From NCBI RefSeq assembly GCF_004363955.1, contig NZ_SNZR01000013.1, positions 434,001-498,000 of the forward strand: DNA of 64,000 nt, written 5' to 3'. Positions 34,281-43,202 of the stretch are shown one piece after another. The position numbers and the translations under genes are program-made. The notes beneath the pieces are model-generated. The model was not told where the DNA came from, searched no databases, and saw only the letters and a list, made by a program, of their open reading frames with translations. Numbering within the stretch: position 1 is the stretch's first letter; each line of letters begins with the position of its first letter. The stretch comes from Enterovirga rhinocerotis. Lineage in GTDB: Bacteria > Pseudomonadota > Alphaproteobacteria > Rhizobiales > Beijerinckiaceae.

Positions 34281-35271
34281 TCTCGACGCCCCTGCCTCAA
34301 GCGGCTCGCCCTGGCGCGTCGCCCTGCTCGCGGGGCTCGCCGTCCTGCTCGCCTGTCTCGGGCTCGTCGCGGGGCGGGTTCTGTGGTTCGATCCCTATTG
34401 GGTCTGGCGGCAGACGCCGCCCTGGCTCGCCGAGACGGGCGGCGCGAACCGGCTGATCGACCGGCAGACGCGCCGCGCGAAGACGTTGCAGGCCCTCTCG
34501 CGCGATTACGAGATCGCGCTCGTCGGCAGTTCCACCACCTATCACGGGCTCGACCCGGCGGATGCCGATCCGCCGTTCCGGGGCCGCATCTACAATGCCG
34601 GCATCTCGGGGATCCTCGCGGGCGAATTGCCGGCCATCGCTGCGATCGTCGCCTCGCGCCCTCGCGCCCGCCGGGTGATGATCGGCCTCGATTACTACAT
34701 GGTCTCGCGCACCGACCGCGCGGTGCGGCTCGACCCGGCGCTGGAGACGGTGCTCGGGCGTCTCGGGGCGCGTCTCGGCAGCGTGATCGGCCGGCCCTTC
34801 ATCGAGGATGCCTGGCCGAGCGAGGTCGCGGCGAAGACCGATCCCGGCTCCTGGACCTATGACGGCTTCCGCGTGACGCCGCCTCTCTCGCCCGATGAGA
34901 CGCGGCTCAACGCGGCGATCCGGCGGCGCACGACCGTCGGCCTCGTCCCCGCGACCTATGCGGGGCTGGAGCGGGCCCTCGACATCCTCGCGGGGCGCGA
35001 GGTCGTCCTCTATCTCGCGCCCGTGAACCCGGCGCAGAGCCGCCTGCTCGACGAACTCGGACTGCTCGGCGATCTCGAGCGCTGGCGAGCCGACATGCGA
35101 CGGCTCGCCGAAAGCCGGCGCCTTCCCTTCCACGACCTCACCGCGCTCGGGCGCGATGCGCCGTTCGATCCCGACAAGGGCTCGACGGCGGCCTGGCTCG
35201 ACAACCTCCATTACACGCCCGTGATCGGCCGGCGGGTCCTGGCGGCGCTCGGGCTGCGGGCGGCGCCATGA
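34267..35271 (+). CDS. membrane-anchored SGNH-like protein, AlgJ/AlgX/DltD-like
   Basis: 334 residues. A single N-terminal helix (ALLAGLAVLLACLGLVAG) anchors a periplasmic domain. Ser in ALVGSSTTYHG, Gly/Asn around IYNAGISGILAGE and the Asp/His pair in WLDNLHYTPVIG are consistent with an SGNH-type triad. Such proteins pass acyl groups from an MBOAT partner to a polysaccharide (AlgJ/AlgX) or wall polymer (DltD). It overlaps the MBOAT gene by 14 bases and the following esterase gene by four. The family is named by resemblance only. Confidence 0.78.
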   Translation: MPGSDLDAPASSGSPWRVALLAGLAVLLACLGLVAGRVLWFDPYWVWRQTPPWLAETGGANRLIDRQTRRAKTLQALSRDYEIALVGSSTTYHGLDPADADPPFRGRIYNAGISGILAGELPAIAAIVASRPRARRVMIGLDYYMVSRTDRAVRLDPALETVLGRLGARLGSVIGRPFIEDAWPSEVAAKTDPGSWTYDGFRVTPPLSPDETRLNAAIRRRTTVGLVPATYAGLERALDILAGREVVLYLAPVNPAQSRLLDELGLLGDLERWRADMRRLAESRRLPFHDLTALGRDAPFDPDKGSTAAWLDNLHYTPVIGRRVLAALGLRAAP

Positions 35272-35876
35272 GCGACGGCGCGGCGCATATCCTCTGCCCC
35301 ACGGCACCGACCCGCGCGAGCGCCCTGAAGCGCCTCGCCGCGGCGCGCATTCCCGAGGCGGCCGATATCGTTCTTCTCGGGGATTCGCTCGCCGCCGCCT
35401 GGCCGTCCGACCTCGTCGCAGCGGCGCGGCCGGGCCGGCGGATCCTCAATCTCGGCCTGCCGGGAGACCGGATCCAGAACACGCTCTGGCGGATCGGACG
35501 ACCCGACCTCGCCCATCTGCGACCGCGCGAAGTCGTAATCGTCCTCGGGACGAACAACCTGTCCGACGGCGACAGCCCGGCTGCGATCGCGGCCGGCCTC
35601 GCGGATCTGGTCCGGGGCCTCGATGCGCTGTGGGAGCGCCCCGCGCTCGTTCTGTCGACCATCCCGCCGCGCGGTTCCGGGCCGGCGGCCTGCGAGGCGG
35701 AGCGCCAGGAGGCGAACAGCCTCATCGCCCGGATGGAAACCGGCCGCCTGCGCCTCCTGCGGTCTGAGCCCGCCCTGGCGGCGGCCGGCGACGGCGCCTT
35801 CGCACCGGATCGCCTGCATCTCGAGCGCGGCGGCTACGAGGCCCTCACCGCCGCCCTCGCCGGTCTCGCCGATTGA
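35268..35876 (+). CDS. SGNH/GDSL hydrolase family protein
   Basis: 202 residues without a signal peptide. All four SGNH blocks are present: VLLGDSLAAAW (Ser), LNLGLPGDRI (Gly), VLGTNNLSDG (Asn) and APDRLHLERGGYE (Asp, His). The form is closest to platelet-activating-factor acetylhydrolase-like GDSL enzymes. The 4-base overlap with the previous gene makes it part of the O-acylation cassette. It could remove acyl groups in the cytoplasm or work on an acyl intermediate. The gene ends at a hairpin shared with the convergent TRAP gene. Confidence 0.87.
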   Translation: MSDGAAHILCPTAPTRASALKRLAAARIPEAADIVLLGDSLAAAWPSDLVAAARPGRRILNLGLPGDRIQNTLWRIGRPDLAHLRPREVVIVLGTNNLSDGDSPAAIAAGLADLVRGLDALWERPALVLSTIPPRGSGPAACEAERQEANSLIARMETGRLRLLRSEPALAAAGDGAFAPDRLHLERGGYEALTAALAGLAD

Positions 35877-35878
35877 CG

Positions 35879-35910
35879 AGGACGCGCGCGGGGGTCCCGA
35901 CGCGCGTCCT
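35879..35910. terminator. terminator-like hairpin between convergent genes
   Basis: A perfect 10-bp stem (AGGACGCGCG / CGCGCGTCCT) with a 12-base loop lies between the SGNH stop and the convergent TRAP-protein stop. It lacks a T-run but is well placed to end both transcripts. Confidence 0.6.
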
Positions 35911-35919
35911 GCCGAGGCG

Positions 35920-36936
35920 TTACGAGATCGCGCCGGTGTGCTTCTCGAGAAGCGCCCAGGCTTCGGGGCCGAACTTCTCCTTCCATTCCTTGTAGAAGCC
36001 GGCGCTCTGCAGCTTGGCCCGGAACGGCTTGGTGTCGACCTCCGAGATCTCCATGCCGCGCTCCTTGAGCTTGCTCAGCAGGGAGGTGTTCAGCTTGTAC
36101 ATGTCCTCGCGCTGACGCATCGCGGCCTGGTTGACGTGCTTTTCGATCACCTGCTTCACGTCGGACGGGAGCTTGTTCCAGAAGCGCTGCGAGGTCAGGA
36201 ACCAGAACCCGTCCCACATGTGGTTGGTGACGGAGAGATACTTCTGCACCTCGTAGATCTTGCCGAGATCGATGATCGCGAGGGGGTTCTCCTGCCCGTC
36301 CGCGATGCGGGTCTGCAGGGAGGAATAGACCTCGGCCCAGTTGATCGAGAGCGGAGCGGAATCGAAGGCCTTGAACATCGAGGTCCAGAGCGGCGAGACC
36401 GGCACGCGGATCTTGAAGCCCTTCAGGTCGTCGGCCGTCTTGATCGGCTTCGTCGAGGAGGTGATCTGCCGGAAGCCGTTGTCGAAGATCTTCTCGAAGG
36501 CATAGAGGCCCGATTTCTGGATCTCGCCCCGCACGAAGGCGCCGAGATCGCCGTCCATGGCCGGCCAGACCTTGTCGTAGCTCGACCAGGCGAAGCCGAT
36601 GCCGTTGATCGAGGCCTTCGGCACGAGGACCGACAGGATCAGCGGCGAGAGCGTGAAGAACTCGAGCGCTCCCGAGCGGAGCTGGGCCAGCATGTCGGTG
36701 TCGCCGCCGAGCTGGCTGTTCGGGAAGATCTTGATCTCGACCTTGCCGTTCGTCTCCTTCGCGATCGCCTCGGCCGCCTCGGTCGGCCGGACGGTCAGCG
36801 GATGGTTCATCGGCGAGTTGTTCGCGTACTTGAACGAGAATTCGGCGCCATGCGCCTTGGTGATGCGAAGGATCGCCGGCGCAGCAACGAGCGCCGCCGC
36901 GCCATGGAGCGCAAAGCGCCGTGAAATCAGGGTCAT
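35920..36936 (-). CDS. TRAP transporter solute-binding protein (DctP family), Tat-type signal
   Basis: 338 residues. The N-terminus ISRRFALHGAAALVAAPAIL has a twin-arginine motif and a hydrophobic core, so it is probably exported folded. The DctP fold shows FKYANNSPMNHPL, FPNSQLGGDTDMLAQLRSG, KIRVPVSPLWTSMFKAF and TRIADGQENPLAII, which includes the carboxylate-binding Arg. It binds small organic acids for a tripartite TRAP importer. The two membrane subunits (DctQ, DctM) are not in the window. A PPC-domain gene lies 36 bases upstream on the same strand. Confidence 0.93.
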   Translation of the reverse strand: MTLISRRFALHGAAALVAAPAILRITKAHGAEFSFKYANNSPMNHPLTVRPTEAAEAIAKETNGKVEIKIFPNSQLGGDTDMLAQLRSGALEFFTLSPLILSVLVPKASINGIGFAWSSYDKVWPAMDGDLGAFVRGEIQKSGLYAFEKIFDNGFRQITSSTKPIKTADDLKGFKIRVPVSPLWTSMFKAFDSAPLSINWAEVYSSLQTRIADGQENPLAIIDLGKIYEVQKYLSVTNHMWDGFWFLTSQRFWNKLPSDVKQVIEKHVNQAAMRQREDMYKLNTSLLSKLKERGMEISEVDTKPFRAKLQSAGFYKEWKEKFGPEAWALLEKHTGAIS

Positions 36937-36972
36937 GGGTTCGTTTCCTCCGGGCCGGTCGGCGAAGTCTGC

Positions 36973-37857
36973 TCAGGCCCCTGAAACGGGGCTCTCGTCG
37001 AGCATGAGTTCGAATGTCATGCAAACAGGATTTTCGCCCCGGAGCAAGCGTCCGCGCGTGGCGAGTCCCGAGAATCCGGAGAAGCCGACATCGATGCTCG
37101 CGACCGGCCGGCCCGCCTCGTCCGGCGCGATGCGGCCCTCGGTGATGAGCACTTCGGAGGCCATGTCGTCGCGCCCGGTTCCGTCCGCGAAACGGGCGCC
37201 GATCAGGCTGCCGACGCCGCCCCGGACCGTCGCGGCCCGGAAGCCCCGTTCGGCGCAAACCCGTTCGAGCGCGAGGCAGAGATCCTCGTTGGGCTTCACC
37301 CGGACGGCGGCCATGCGGCGCTGCCCATCCGCGCTCCGACCTCTAGCCTCGACGGGATGGAACAGCGTGTAGCCGGTCTCCGCATCCGGCTCGGAGAGGA
37401 TCGCCGCTTCGGGCAGCGCCCAGGCCATCGCCTCGACATCCGCCGCGAGCACCGAGTCGGTCGGCACGACGTGGCCGCCGCGGGGCTCGCCGTCGGCCTC
37501 CTCCCAGAGGGCGTGGCAATGGCTGAAGGGCGCGTCGTCGCGGCTGCCGAAGGTCACGGTGGCGATCTCGATCCGGCCGCCGCCTTCGGGCCGGACGGGC
37601 GGGCTGTACTGGAAGCGCTGGGCCGCGCCCTCGACCACCGTCGGAATGAAATAGACCAGCGGGTCGAGCAGCGCGTGCCGGAAGGAGAGGGCGGCACTGG
37701 CGATCCCGCGTTCCGCCATGGCGCGCGCGATGGCATCGTGCAGCGTCTGCCCCGCCGCGAGCGTGACGGGGAATTCGAGGCCGCGCCCGGCCACGACCTC
37801 GACCCGAGGCTCGAGTGCGGGACCGGGATGCGTCAGGCGGCGATGCGTGGAATCCAA
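36973..37857 (-). CDS. protein with two PPC (DUF296) domains
   Basis: 294 residues with two PPC-like halves. The first has FSHCHALWEEADGEPRGGHV, the metal-binding-like H-x-H and Gly-Gly-His elements of stand-alone bacterial PPC proteins. The second has LALERVCAERGFRAATVRGG and SEVLITEGRIA without the His set. PPC proteins are trimeric; plant members bind DNA with an AT-hook, which is absent here. It is followed by a TRAP binding-protein gene, so a role linked to that substrate is more likely than gene regulation (inference). Confidence 0.82.
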   Translation of the reverse strand: MDSTHRRLTHPGPALEPRVEVVAGRGLEFPVTLAAGQTLHDAIARAMAERGIASAALSFRHALLDPLVYFIPTVVEGAAQRFQYSPPVRPEGGGRIEIATVTFGSRDDAPFSHCHALWEEADGEPRGGHVVPTDSVLAADVEAMAWALPEAAILSEPDAETGYTLFHPVEARGRSADGQRRMAAVRVKPNEDLCLALERVCAERGFRAATVRGGVGSLIGARFADGTGRDDMASEVLITEGRIAPDEAGRPVASIDVGFSGFSGLATRGRLLRGENPVCMTFELMLDESPVSGA

Positions 37858-37947
37858 CGAGGTCCTCCCATATTTTGAGGACCTCCGATCACAGTCGCCG
37901 CACGCTGTCGAGTGAACAATCCGGAACCAGCATGCTCCAGCAGCGCG

Positions 37948-38283
37948 CTACCGCCCCGGATGGAACGGCACCCGGACGAGATCGGACGTGTCGCGCCGCT
38001 CGATGGCGATCGTCCGGACGGGCTTGCGCGAGGGCTCCTCCGCCGTCGCGGTGCAGCCCCGATCGAGATAGGGCCAGGCCTGGGCGCGGCAGTCTCCGGC
38101 GGCATCGGCAACCGCCGTGCCGGCTTTGGGCTCGGAATGCGGCGCCGTCGTGGCCAGCGGCTCGGCGCGGACCTGCGCGATGCGGCCGGCGCCGAGCGAC
38201 TCGGCCTTGGAGGCCTCGATCGCGATCACGAACATCGCCGCGAGCACTGCGCTGAGGCCGGCGAGTTTCAGGATGTTCATCAT
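37948..38283 (-). CDS. small exported hypothetical protein
   Basis: 111 residues from the ATG at 38283, which has GGGGA nine bases before it; an ATG at 38292 has no such spacing. A signal peptide (LAGLSAVLAAMFVIAIEASKA) is followed by a short periplasmic region. The DCRAQAWPYLDRGC motif is of a kind I have seen in small exported Rhizobiales proteins, and its two Cys could bond. Function is unknown. It is on the opposite side of a 90-base gap from the PPC gene, with the same orientation. Confidence 0.65.
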   Translation of the reverse strand: MMNILKLAGLSAVLAAMFVIAIEASKAESLGAGRIAQVRAEPLATTAPHSEPKAGTAVADAAGDCRAQAWPYLDRGCTATAEEPSRKPVRTIAIERRDTSDLVRVPFHPGR

Positions 38284-38395
38284 CGTCGCCATTCCCCGAG
38301 GGGCGGTCGGCCCCTTTGATGGCGGCGCTTTTACGGCGGGTGCTTTTCAGCCCTGCGCCGTCGGGCGGGGATTTGGTTTCGAGCGGGCCGATTCA

Positions 38396-38425
38396 TGTTT
38401 CGCGCTTCGAGTCCGGCGCGAAACA
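38396..38425 (-). terminator. hairpin downstream of the phosphorelay operon
   Basis: A perfect 10-bp stem (TGTTTCGCGC / GCGCGAAACA) with a ten-base loop lies about 25 bases past the response-regulator stop on the minus strand. There is no T-tract, so the role as terminator is tentative. Confidence 0.45.
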
Positions 38426-38447
38426 CGATGCGTGCCGAGCGGTGGCG

Positions 38448-39167
38448 TCAGCGCTCGCGCCCGTCGGGCGAGAAGAGGTAGCCCGCCCCTCGGATCGTCT
38501 GGATGATCGTCGGCTGGCCAGGATTGGGCTCGATCTTGCGCCGGATGCGCGTGATGCGCACGTCGATGGCGCGGTCGAAGGCCTCGTCGTCCCGCGCGGA
38601 GGCGAGGTCGAGCAGGCGCTCGCGCGTCAGGACGCGCTGGGGGTGATCGGCGAAGGCCTTGAGCAGGTTGTATTCGGATGCCGTCAGCGGATGCACGACA
38701 TCGTTCTCGTCGCGCAGCAGATGCGCGTCGAGGTCGAGCCATTTGGTGCCGAACCTGACCTTGCGGTTCGGCGGATGGGCGGCCGCCGCCTCGGTCGCCG
38801 TGCTCCGCCGCAGCACGGACCGGATGCGCGCGACGAGCTCGCGCAACTCGCAGGGTTTGGCGAGATAGTCGTCGGCGCCGAGTTCGAGACCGACCACGCG
38901 GTCGATCGGGCTCGCCGTGCCGGTGAGCATGATCACCGGAGTGCCGCTTTTCGCCTTGAGGTCGCGGACGATCGACAGCCCGTCCTCCTCCGGCATGTTG
39001 AGGTCGAGGACGACCAGATCGGGCGGGGTCGAGCCGATGGCTTCGCGCAGGCTCCTGCCGCCGTCGCAGAGCGTGACGGCGAAACCGTGCATCTTCAGAT
39101 AGTCGCCCACCATCTCGCGGGCCGGCGCCTCGTCGTCGACGACGAAGATGCGGGGAAGCGTACTCAC
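38448..39167 (-). CDS. OmpR family response regulator
   Basis: 239 residues. The receiver domain has the acidic pair D11-D12, phospho-acceptor D55 in VVLDLNMP, T in MLTGTAS and Lys in LAKPCEL. The C-terminal winged helix has LTASEYNLLKAFADHPQRVL and DVRITRIRRKIEPNPGQPTI-type ends, so it binds DNA. It is the last gene of a three-gene minus-strand operon and overlaps the hybrid kinase by four bases. Its likely phosphodonors are the two kinases of that operon. Confidence 0.94.
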   Translation of the reverse strand: MSTLPRIFVVDDEAPAREMVGDYLKMHGFAVTLCDGGRSLREAIGSTPPDLVVLDLNMPEEDGLSIVRDLKAKSGTPVIMLTGTASPIDRVVGLELGADDYLAKPCELRELVARIRSVLRRSTATEAAAAHPPNRKVRFGTKWLDLDAHLLRDENDVVHPLTASEYNLLKAFADHPQRVLTRERLLDLASARDDEAFDRAIDVRITRIRRKIEPNPGQPTIIQTIRGAGYLFSPDGRER

Positions 39168-40909
39168 GACAGCGTCTTCCTCAAGGACAGACCGAACGTC
39201 GCCCCGGGATCGGGGGCGTTGTTCCTGGCCCAGATCGTTCCATTATGCAGTTCGACGATGCGTTTGGCGATCGACAGTCCGAGACCGCTCGAGCTTTCGC
39301 CGCCGGTCGGCTTGGCCGAGAGCCGCTGGAAGCGGCCGAAGAGCCGGCCCTCGTCCTCCGGCGACAGGCCCGGACCGTTGTCGCGGACCAGCAGCACCGC
39401 CCCGCCGGCCTCCGCCTCCTCCACGCTCACCGCGACGCGCCCCTGGTTCGGCGAGTACTTGATGGCATTCGAGACGAGATTGTCGATCGCCTCCCACAGG
39501 CGATCCTGATCGCCGCAGACGAGGAGGGCCTCGGGTCCCTCGACCGTCAGCACCTGCTGCTTGCGGTCGGCGAGGGGGCGGTTCGCCTCGACGACCTCTC
39601 CGACGAGCGTGACCAGATTGATGGCGTCCTGCCGGATGGTGATGTCGAGCGCGTCGCTCATGGCATCGCTGATCAGGACGTCGACCATGTCGGTCAGCCG
39701 CCGCGCGGCGCCGCGGATCTGGTCGACCTGCTTGCTCATCGACGGCACGGGCGGGGGGGCGACGGCCAGGAGGTCGGAGAGCATCTCCGACCGACCCATG
39801 ATCACCCCGAGGGGGTTCTTCAGGTCATGGGCGATCGTGCCGAGGATCTCCGTCTTGAACCGGTTGGCGCGGCGGAGCTCGGAGGATTGCGCGGCGAGGC
39901 GCCGGTTGGCGCTCTTCAGTTCGGCCGTCCGCTTGGCGACGCGCTCCTCGAGCCGCAGATTGGCGTCCTCGAGCTGCTGGTAGAGGATGACGTTGTCGAA
40001 GGCGATGGCGAGGCGCGAGCAGAACACCTCGACCAGCGCGCGGCTGGTATCCGACAGGTTCTTCGCGGTCTCGAGGAGCACCACGATCTCGCGCCCGCTT
40101 CCGGTCCGCAGATAGAGCACGGAGCGCTCGCTTCTGAACTCGTGCTGCTGCCGGTCGAGGGCCTGGCGCACGACGGCCATGACCTCGTTCCCCATCGCCA
40201 CGGCCGAGCCCTGGCACACGGCCTCCCGGTAGCAGCCCGAGCCGGCGAGGATCGAGAGCGGATCGCCGGGGCGGCCATCGTCCCGCAGCACGAGGATGCC
40301 GGAGCATTCGGCCTCGATCAGGGAGGCGATCTGGGTCAGCACGCCCTCCGCCAGGCGCTGCATGGAATGCAGGTCGAACAGGGTCGAGGCGGCGTCGATG
40401 ATGATCTCGAGCCCGCGCCGCGTCTGAACGAGGCGCTGGAGCTGCTGGTAGCTGCGCAGGGCCGCCGTGAGGCTGGTGAAGAGCTTGTCGGCGGTGAGCT
40501 CCGTCTTCGCCTTGTAGTCGTTGATGTCGTAATCGACGATGACGCGGCGCTCGGGGGCCTGGCCCGGCTGGCCCGTCCGCAGGATGATCCGGACGGTCTC
40601 GTATTTCAGCTCGTTGCGGATGAAATCGACGAGGTCGAGCCCGGCGCTGTCGCTCTCCATGACGACGTCGAGCAGGATGACGGCGATGTCGGGATGCGCG
40701 CGCAGCAGATCCCGCCCCTCCGCCGCCGAATGCGCCGACAGCAATTCGAGCCCATGTCCGGCGAGAGCGAAGTCGTAGAGCGCGAACTGGGTGCCGTCGT
40801 GCACCGCCGGATCGTCGTCGATGACCGCAACCTTCCAGCGAGGAAGCGATTCCGCAGGCGGGCCGTCATCGTCATCGATCAGCTCGACGAGGTCGTCGTT
40901 ATCCTGCAT
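39164..40909 (-). CDS. hybrid response regulator/histidine kinase with DUF3369
   Basis: 581 residues from MQDNDDLVELIDDDDG at 40909; the frame is open slightly further upstream. Domain order: an N-terminal receiver with phospho-Asp in AVILLDVVMESD, DUF3369 (about residues 155-320), a coiled coil (LRLEERVAKRTAELKSANRR), HisKA with His in TIAHDLKNPLGVIMG and an ATPase domain with NLVSNAIKYSPNQG and GLGLSIAKRIVELH. No membrane segment is seen, so it is cytoplasmic and receives phosphate or signals from the upstream HAMP kinase. It overlaps both neighbours by short stretches. Confidence 0.92.
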   Translation of the reverse strand: MQDNDDLVELIDDDDGPPAESLPRWKVAVIDDDPAVHDGTQFALYDFALAGHGLELLSAHSAAEGRDLLRAHPDIAVILLDVVMESDSAGLDLVDFIRNELKYETVRIILRTGQPGQAPERRVIVDYDINDYKAKTELTADKLFTSLTAALRSYQQLQRLVQTRRGLEIIIDAASTLFDLHSMQRLAEGVLTQIASLIEAECSGILVLRDDGRPGDPLSILAGSGCYREAVCQGSAVAMGNEVMAVVRQALDRQQHEFRSERSVLYLRTGSGREIVVLLETAKNLSDTSRALVEVFCSRLAIAFDNVILYQQLEDANLRLEERVAKRTAELKSANRRLAAQSSELRRANRFKTEILGTIAHDLKNPLGVIMGRSEMLSDLLAVAPPPVPSMSKQVDQIRGAARRLTDMVDVLISDAMSDALDITIRQDAINLVTLVGEVVEANRPLADRKQQVLTVEGPEALLVCGDQDRLWEAIDNLVSNAIKYSPNQGRVAVSVEEAEAGGAVLLVRDNGPGLSPEDEGRLFGRFQRLSAKPTGGESSSGLGLSIAKRIVELHNGTIWARNNAPDPGATFGLSLRKTLS

Positions 40910-42965
40910 GCGCGTCGTCGAGCCTCGTGGGCGGCGTCCGCGCCGCGGATGATCCTCGTCCATCCTCGTCGGGCGCCTGCAGAGGCAACTCGACGAGGAA
41001 ACTCGTGCCAGCGCCCTCTGCCGAGGAGAGCACGATCCGGCCTCCGAGCCGCTGGGTCACGAGATTATACACGATATGGAGCCCCAGTCCCGTCCCGCCC
41101 GAACCGCGCCGCGTCGTGAAGAAGGGATCGAAGGCCTGCCTCTGCACCTCCTCGCTCATGCCGCGGCCGTCGTCGCGGAACACGAGCCGGACCTGATCCG
41201 CCCCGCTCAGACGCCCGACGATCGTGATCGAGCCGCCCCGGTGGCCCTCCGGGAAGGCGTGGTGCATCGCGTTCACGAGGAGGTTCGTGACGATCTGCCC
41301 GAGCGGCCCCGGGAAGCTGTCCATCACGATCCCGTCGGGGATGTCGACGACGAGCCTGACCTGGGCGCTTCGAAGGACGGGCCTGAGGCTCGCGAGGATC
41401 TGGTCGGTCGCGAGCTTGAGGTCGAAGGAGCGCCGCTCGGCTTGGCTGCGGTCCACGGCGACCTGCTTGAAGGATTGGATGAGCTCGGCCGCACGCTGGA
41501 GGTTCGAGACGAGCTGCGACGCCGCGAGCTTGGTGCCGAGGATGAACTCCTCGAGCCGCGACTTCCGCAAGGCGCCGGAGGCGACCTCGGACGAGAAGGC
41601 CTCGCTGCGCGCCTGGAGGCTGGAGGCCACCGTGAGGCTGATGCCGACGGGATTGTTGACCTCGTGCGCGACGCCCGCGACGAGACCGCCGAGCGCGGCG
41701 AGCTTCTCGGCCTCGATGAGCGTCGTCTGCATCGCCCTGATCTCGGCGAGGGAGGCTTCGGCCTTCTCCTTCGCCGCCAGGAGGTCGTCCTCCGCCTGAC
41801 GCTTGGCGATGGCATTGCCGCGGAACACGTCGACGACCCGCGCCATCTCGCCGATCTCGTCGGTGGCGTCGAGCCCCTTGATGCGGCGGTCGTACTGCCC
41901 CGAGGTGATGGCCCTCATGTCGCTCGACAGATCGCCGAGGGGCTCGCTGATGCTGCGCGCGATGGCCATCCCCATGAGGCCGACGAGGACGACGAAGGCG
42001 ACCGCGAGGACGGCGAGTTTCAGGGCGACATCCTGGAGCGTCTGGTCGAAGCGGTTCTGGGCCGAGCGTTCGAGACCGGCGATGCTCTTCTTCATCGCGT
42101 CGATGGCCGAGGACATCGCCTCGGCGCTTCCGTCCACCGCCTCCCGGAGGAGACGGCTCTGCGTCTGGAAGCCCGTGCCGAGGTCCTGGATGCCCCGGTC
42201 GAAGATATCCGCCTTCTCGGCCAGCGTCGCCATCGCCTGGCTGCGTGCCGTCTGGGGAAGTCCGGGGAAGAGGTCGGGCGCCGTCCGGCGGATCATCTCC
42301 GCCTTGCCGCGCGCCTCCCGGGCCGCCTCGGGCGAGCCGGTGAGGTAGAAGGCATTCGCCGCCAGGACCATGGCGTTGTAGGCCTCGCGCGACTGATCGA
42401 GCGGGGCGACCGCCATCGAGCCGAGATCGGGCAGGCCCTCGGCGAGGGAGGCATAGAGATCGGCCATGTCCCGGGCCGTCCCCACGATCTTGTTGGAATA
42501 GGACAGGGAGATGCCGGTGCGCACCTGCCGGAGCTCGTCGAACCCGGCGATGAGGCGCTCGGTGATCGCCGTGAGGTTCTGCGCCGGCGCGGAGATCAGG
42601 GGATCGAGCCGGGCCTGCACGCGCAAGCGGCTCGTGACGAGGTCGCGGAGATCGACGATCTTTTCGAGGATCGCGGGCTCGCTCTGGGCGAAGTAGCGAT
42701 GGATGAGGCTCTGCAGCCGCTCGGCATCGCCGTCGAGATTGGTCAGGAAGCGCTCGGATTCCCGGACGCGCTGGACGTCCGCCCAGGCCTTGGCCAGGAC
42801 CTGGGCCCCGTTCCAGATCAGCATGAGCAGGACGACGGCAAGCGCCGAGTTGATGACCGCGATGGCGATGATGCGCCAGCGGATCGAGGTGCGCCGCACG
42901 GCGGCGCGCAAAGGGGCCGAATGGCTTGCCGGAGGCAGCGCGGGTTCCGATATGCCGGTCGCCAC
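40899..42965 (-). CDS. membrane histidine kinase with HAMP domain
   Basis: 688 residues. Two membrane helices (RWRIIAIAVINSALAVVLLM and LKLAVLAVAFVVLVGLMGMA) flank a helical periplasmic sensor of about 280 residues. A HAMP domain (SEPLGDLSSDMRAITSGQY) and coiled coil lead to a HisKA-like domain with His in VAGVAHEVNNPVG, then NLLVNAMHHAFPEGHRGG and GGTGLGLHIVYNLV ATPase boxes. The HEVNNP box is typical of kinases that use large sensory loops. It heads an operon with a DUF3369 kinase and an OmpR regulator, forming a likely phosphorelay. Confidence 0.93.
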   Translation of the reverse strand: MATGISEPALPPASHSAPLRAAVRRTSIRWRIIAIAVINSALAVVLLMLIWNGAQVLAKAWADVQRVRESERFLTNLDGDAERLQSLIHRYFAQSEPAILEKIVDLRDLVTSRLRVQARLDPLISAPAQNLTAITERLIAGFDELRQVRTGISLSYSNKIVGTARDMADLYASLAEGLPDLGSMAVAPLDQSREAYNAMVLAANAFYLTGSPEAAREARGKAEMIRRTAPDLFPGLPQTARSQAMATLAEKADIFDRGIQDLGTGFQTQSRLLREAVDGSAEAMSSAIDAMKKSIAGLERSAQNRFDQTLQDVALKLAVLAVAFVVLVGLMGMAIARSISEPLGDLSSDMRAITSGQYDRRIKGLDATDEIGEMARVVDVFRGNAIAKRQAEDDLLAAKEKAEASLAEIRAMQTTLIEAEKLAALGGLVAGVAHEVNNPVGISLTVASSLQARSEAFSSEVASGALRKSRLEEFILGTKLAASQLVSNLQRAAELIQSFKQVAVDRSQAERRSFDLKLATDQILASLRPVLRSAQVRLVVDIPDGIVMDSFPGPLGQIVTNLLVNAMHHAFPEGHRGGSITIVGRLSGADQVRLVFRDDGRGMSEEVQRQAFDPFFTTRRGSGGTGLGLHIVYNLVTQRLGGRIVLSSAEGAGTSFLVELPLQAPDEDGRGSSAARTPPTRLDDAHAG

Positions 42966-43202
42966 GGTCAGGCTTCCGTCACCGTGCGGGCCGTCGCGAC
43001 GACGCTCGCGCCGCGCTCCCGCTCCTGTCGCGCTTGACCCGGAACGTCCAAGATCTCAACCCGCTGCAGTTTGGCGATCCCGGCGTCGCGCCGATCCGGC
43101 AGCGATCCTCGCCATGGCGCCTTTTGAACGATCGTCATTTCCGGCCGATGTCGCGCATGTGTGCGGCCGCGATGGTCGAGCGCCGCATCCCGATCGCCGC
43201 CG

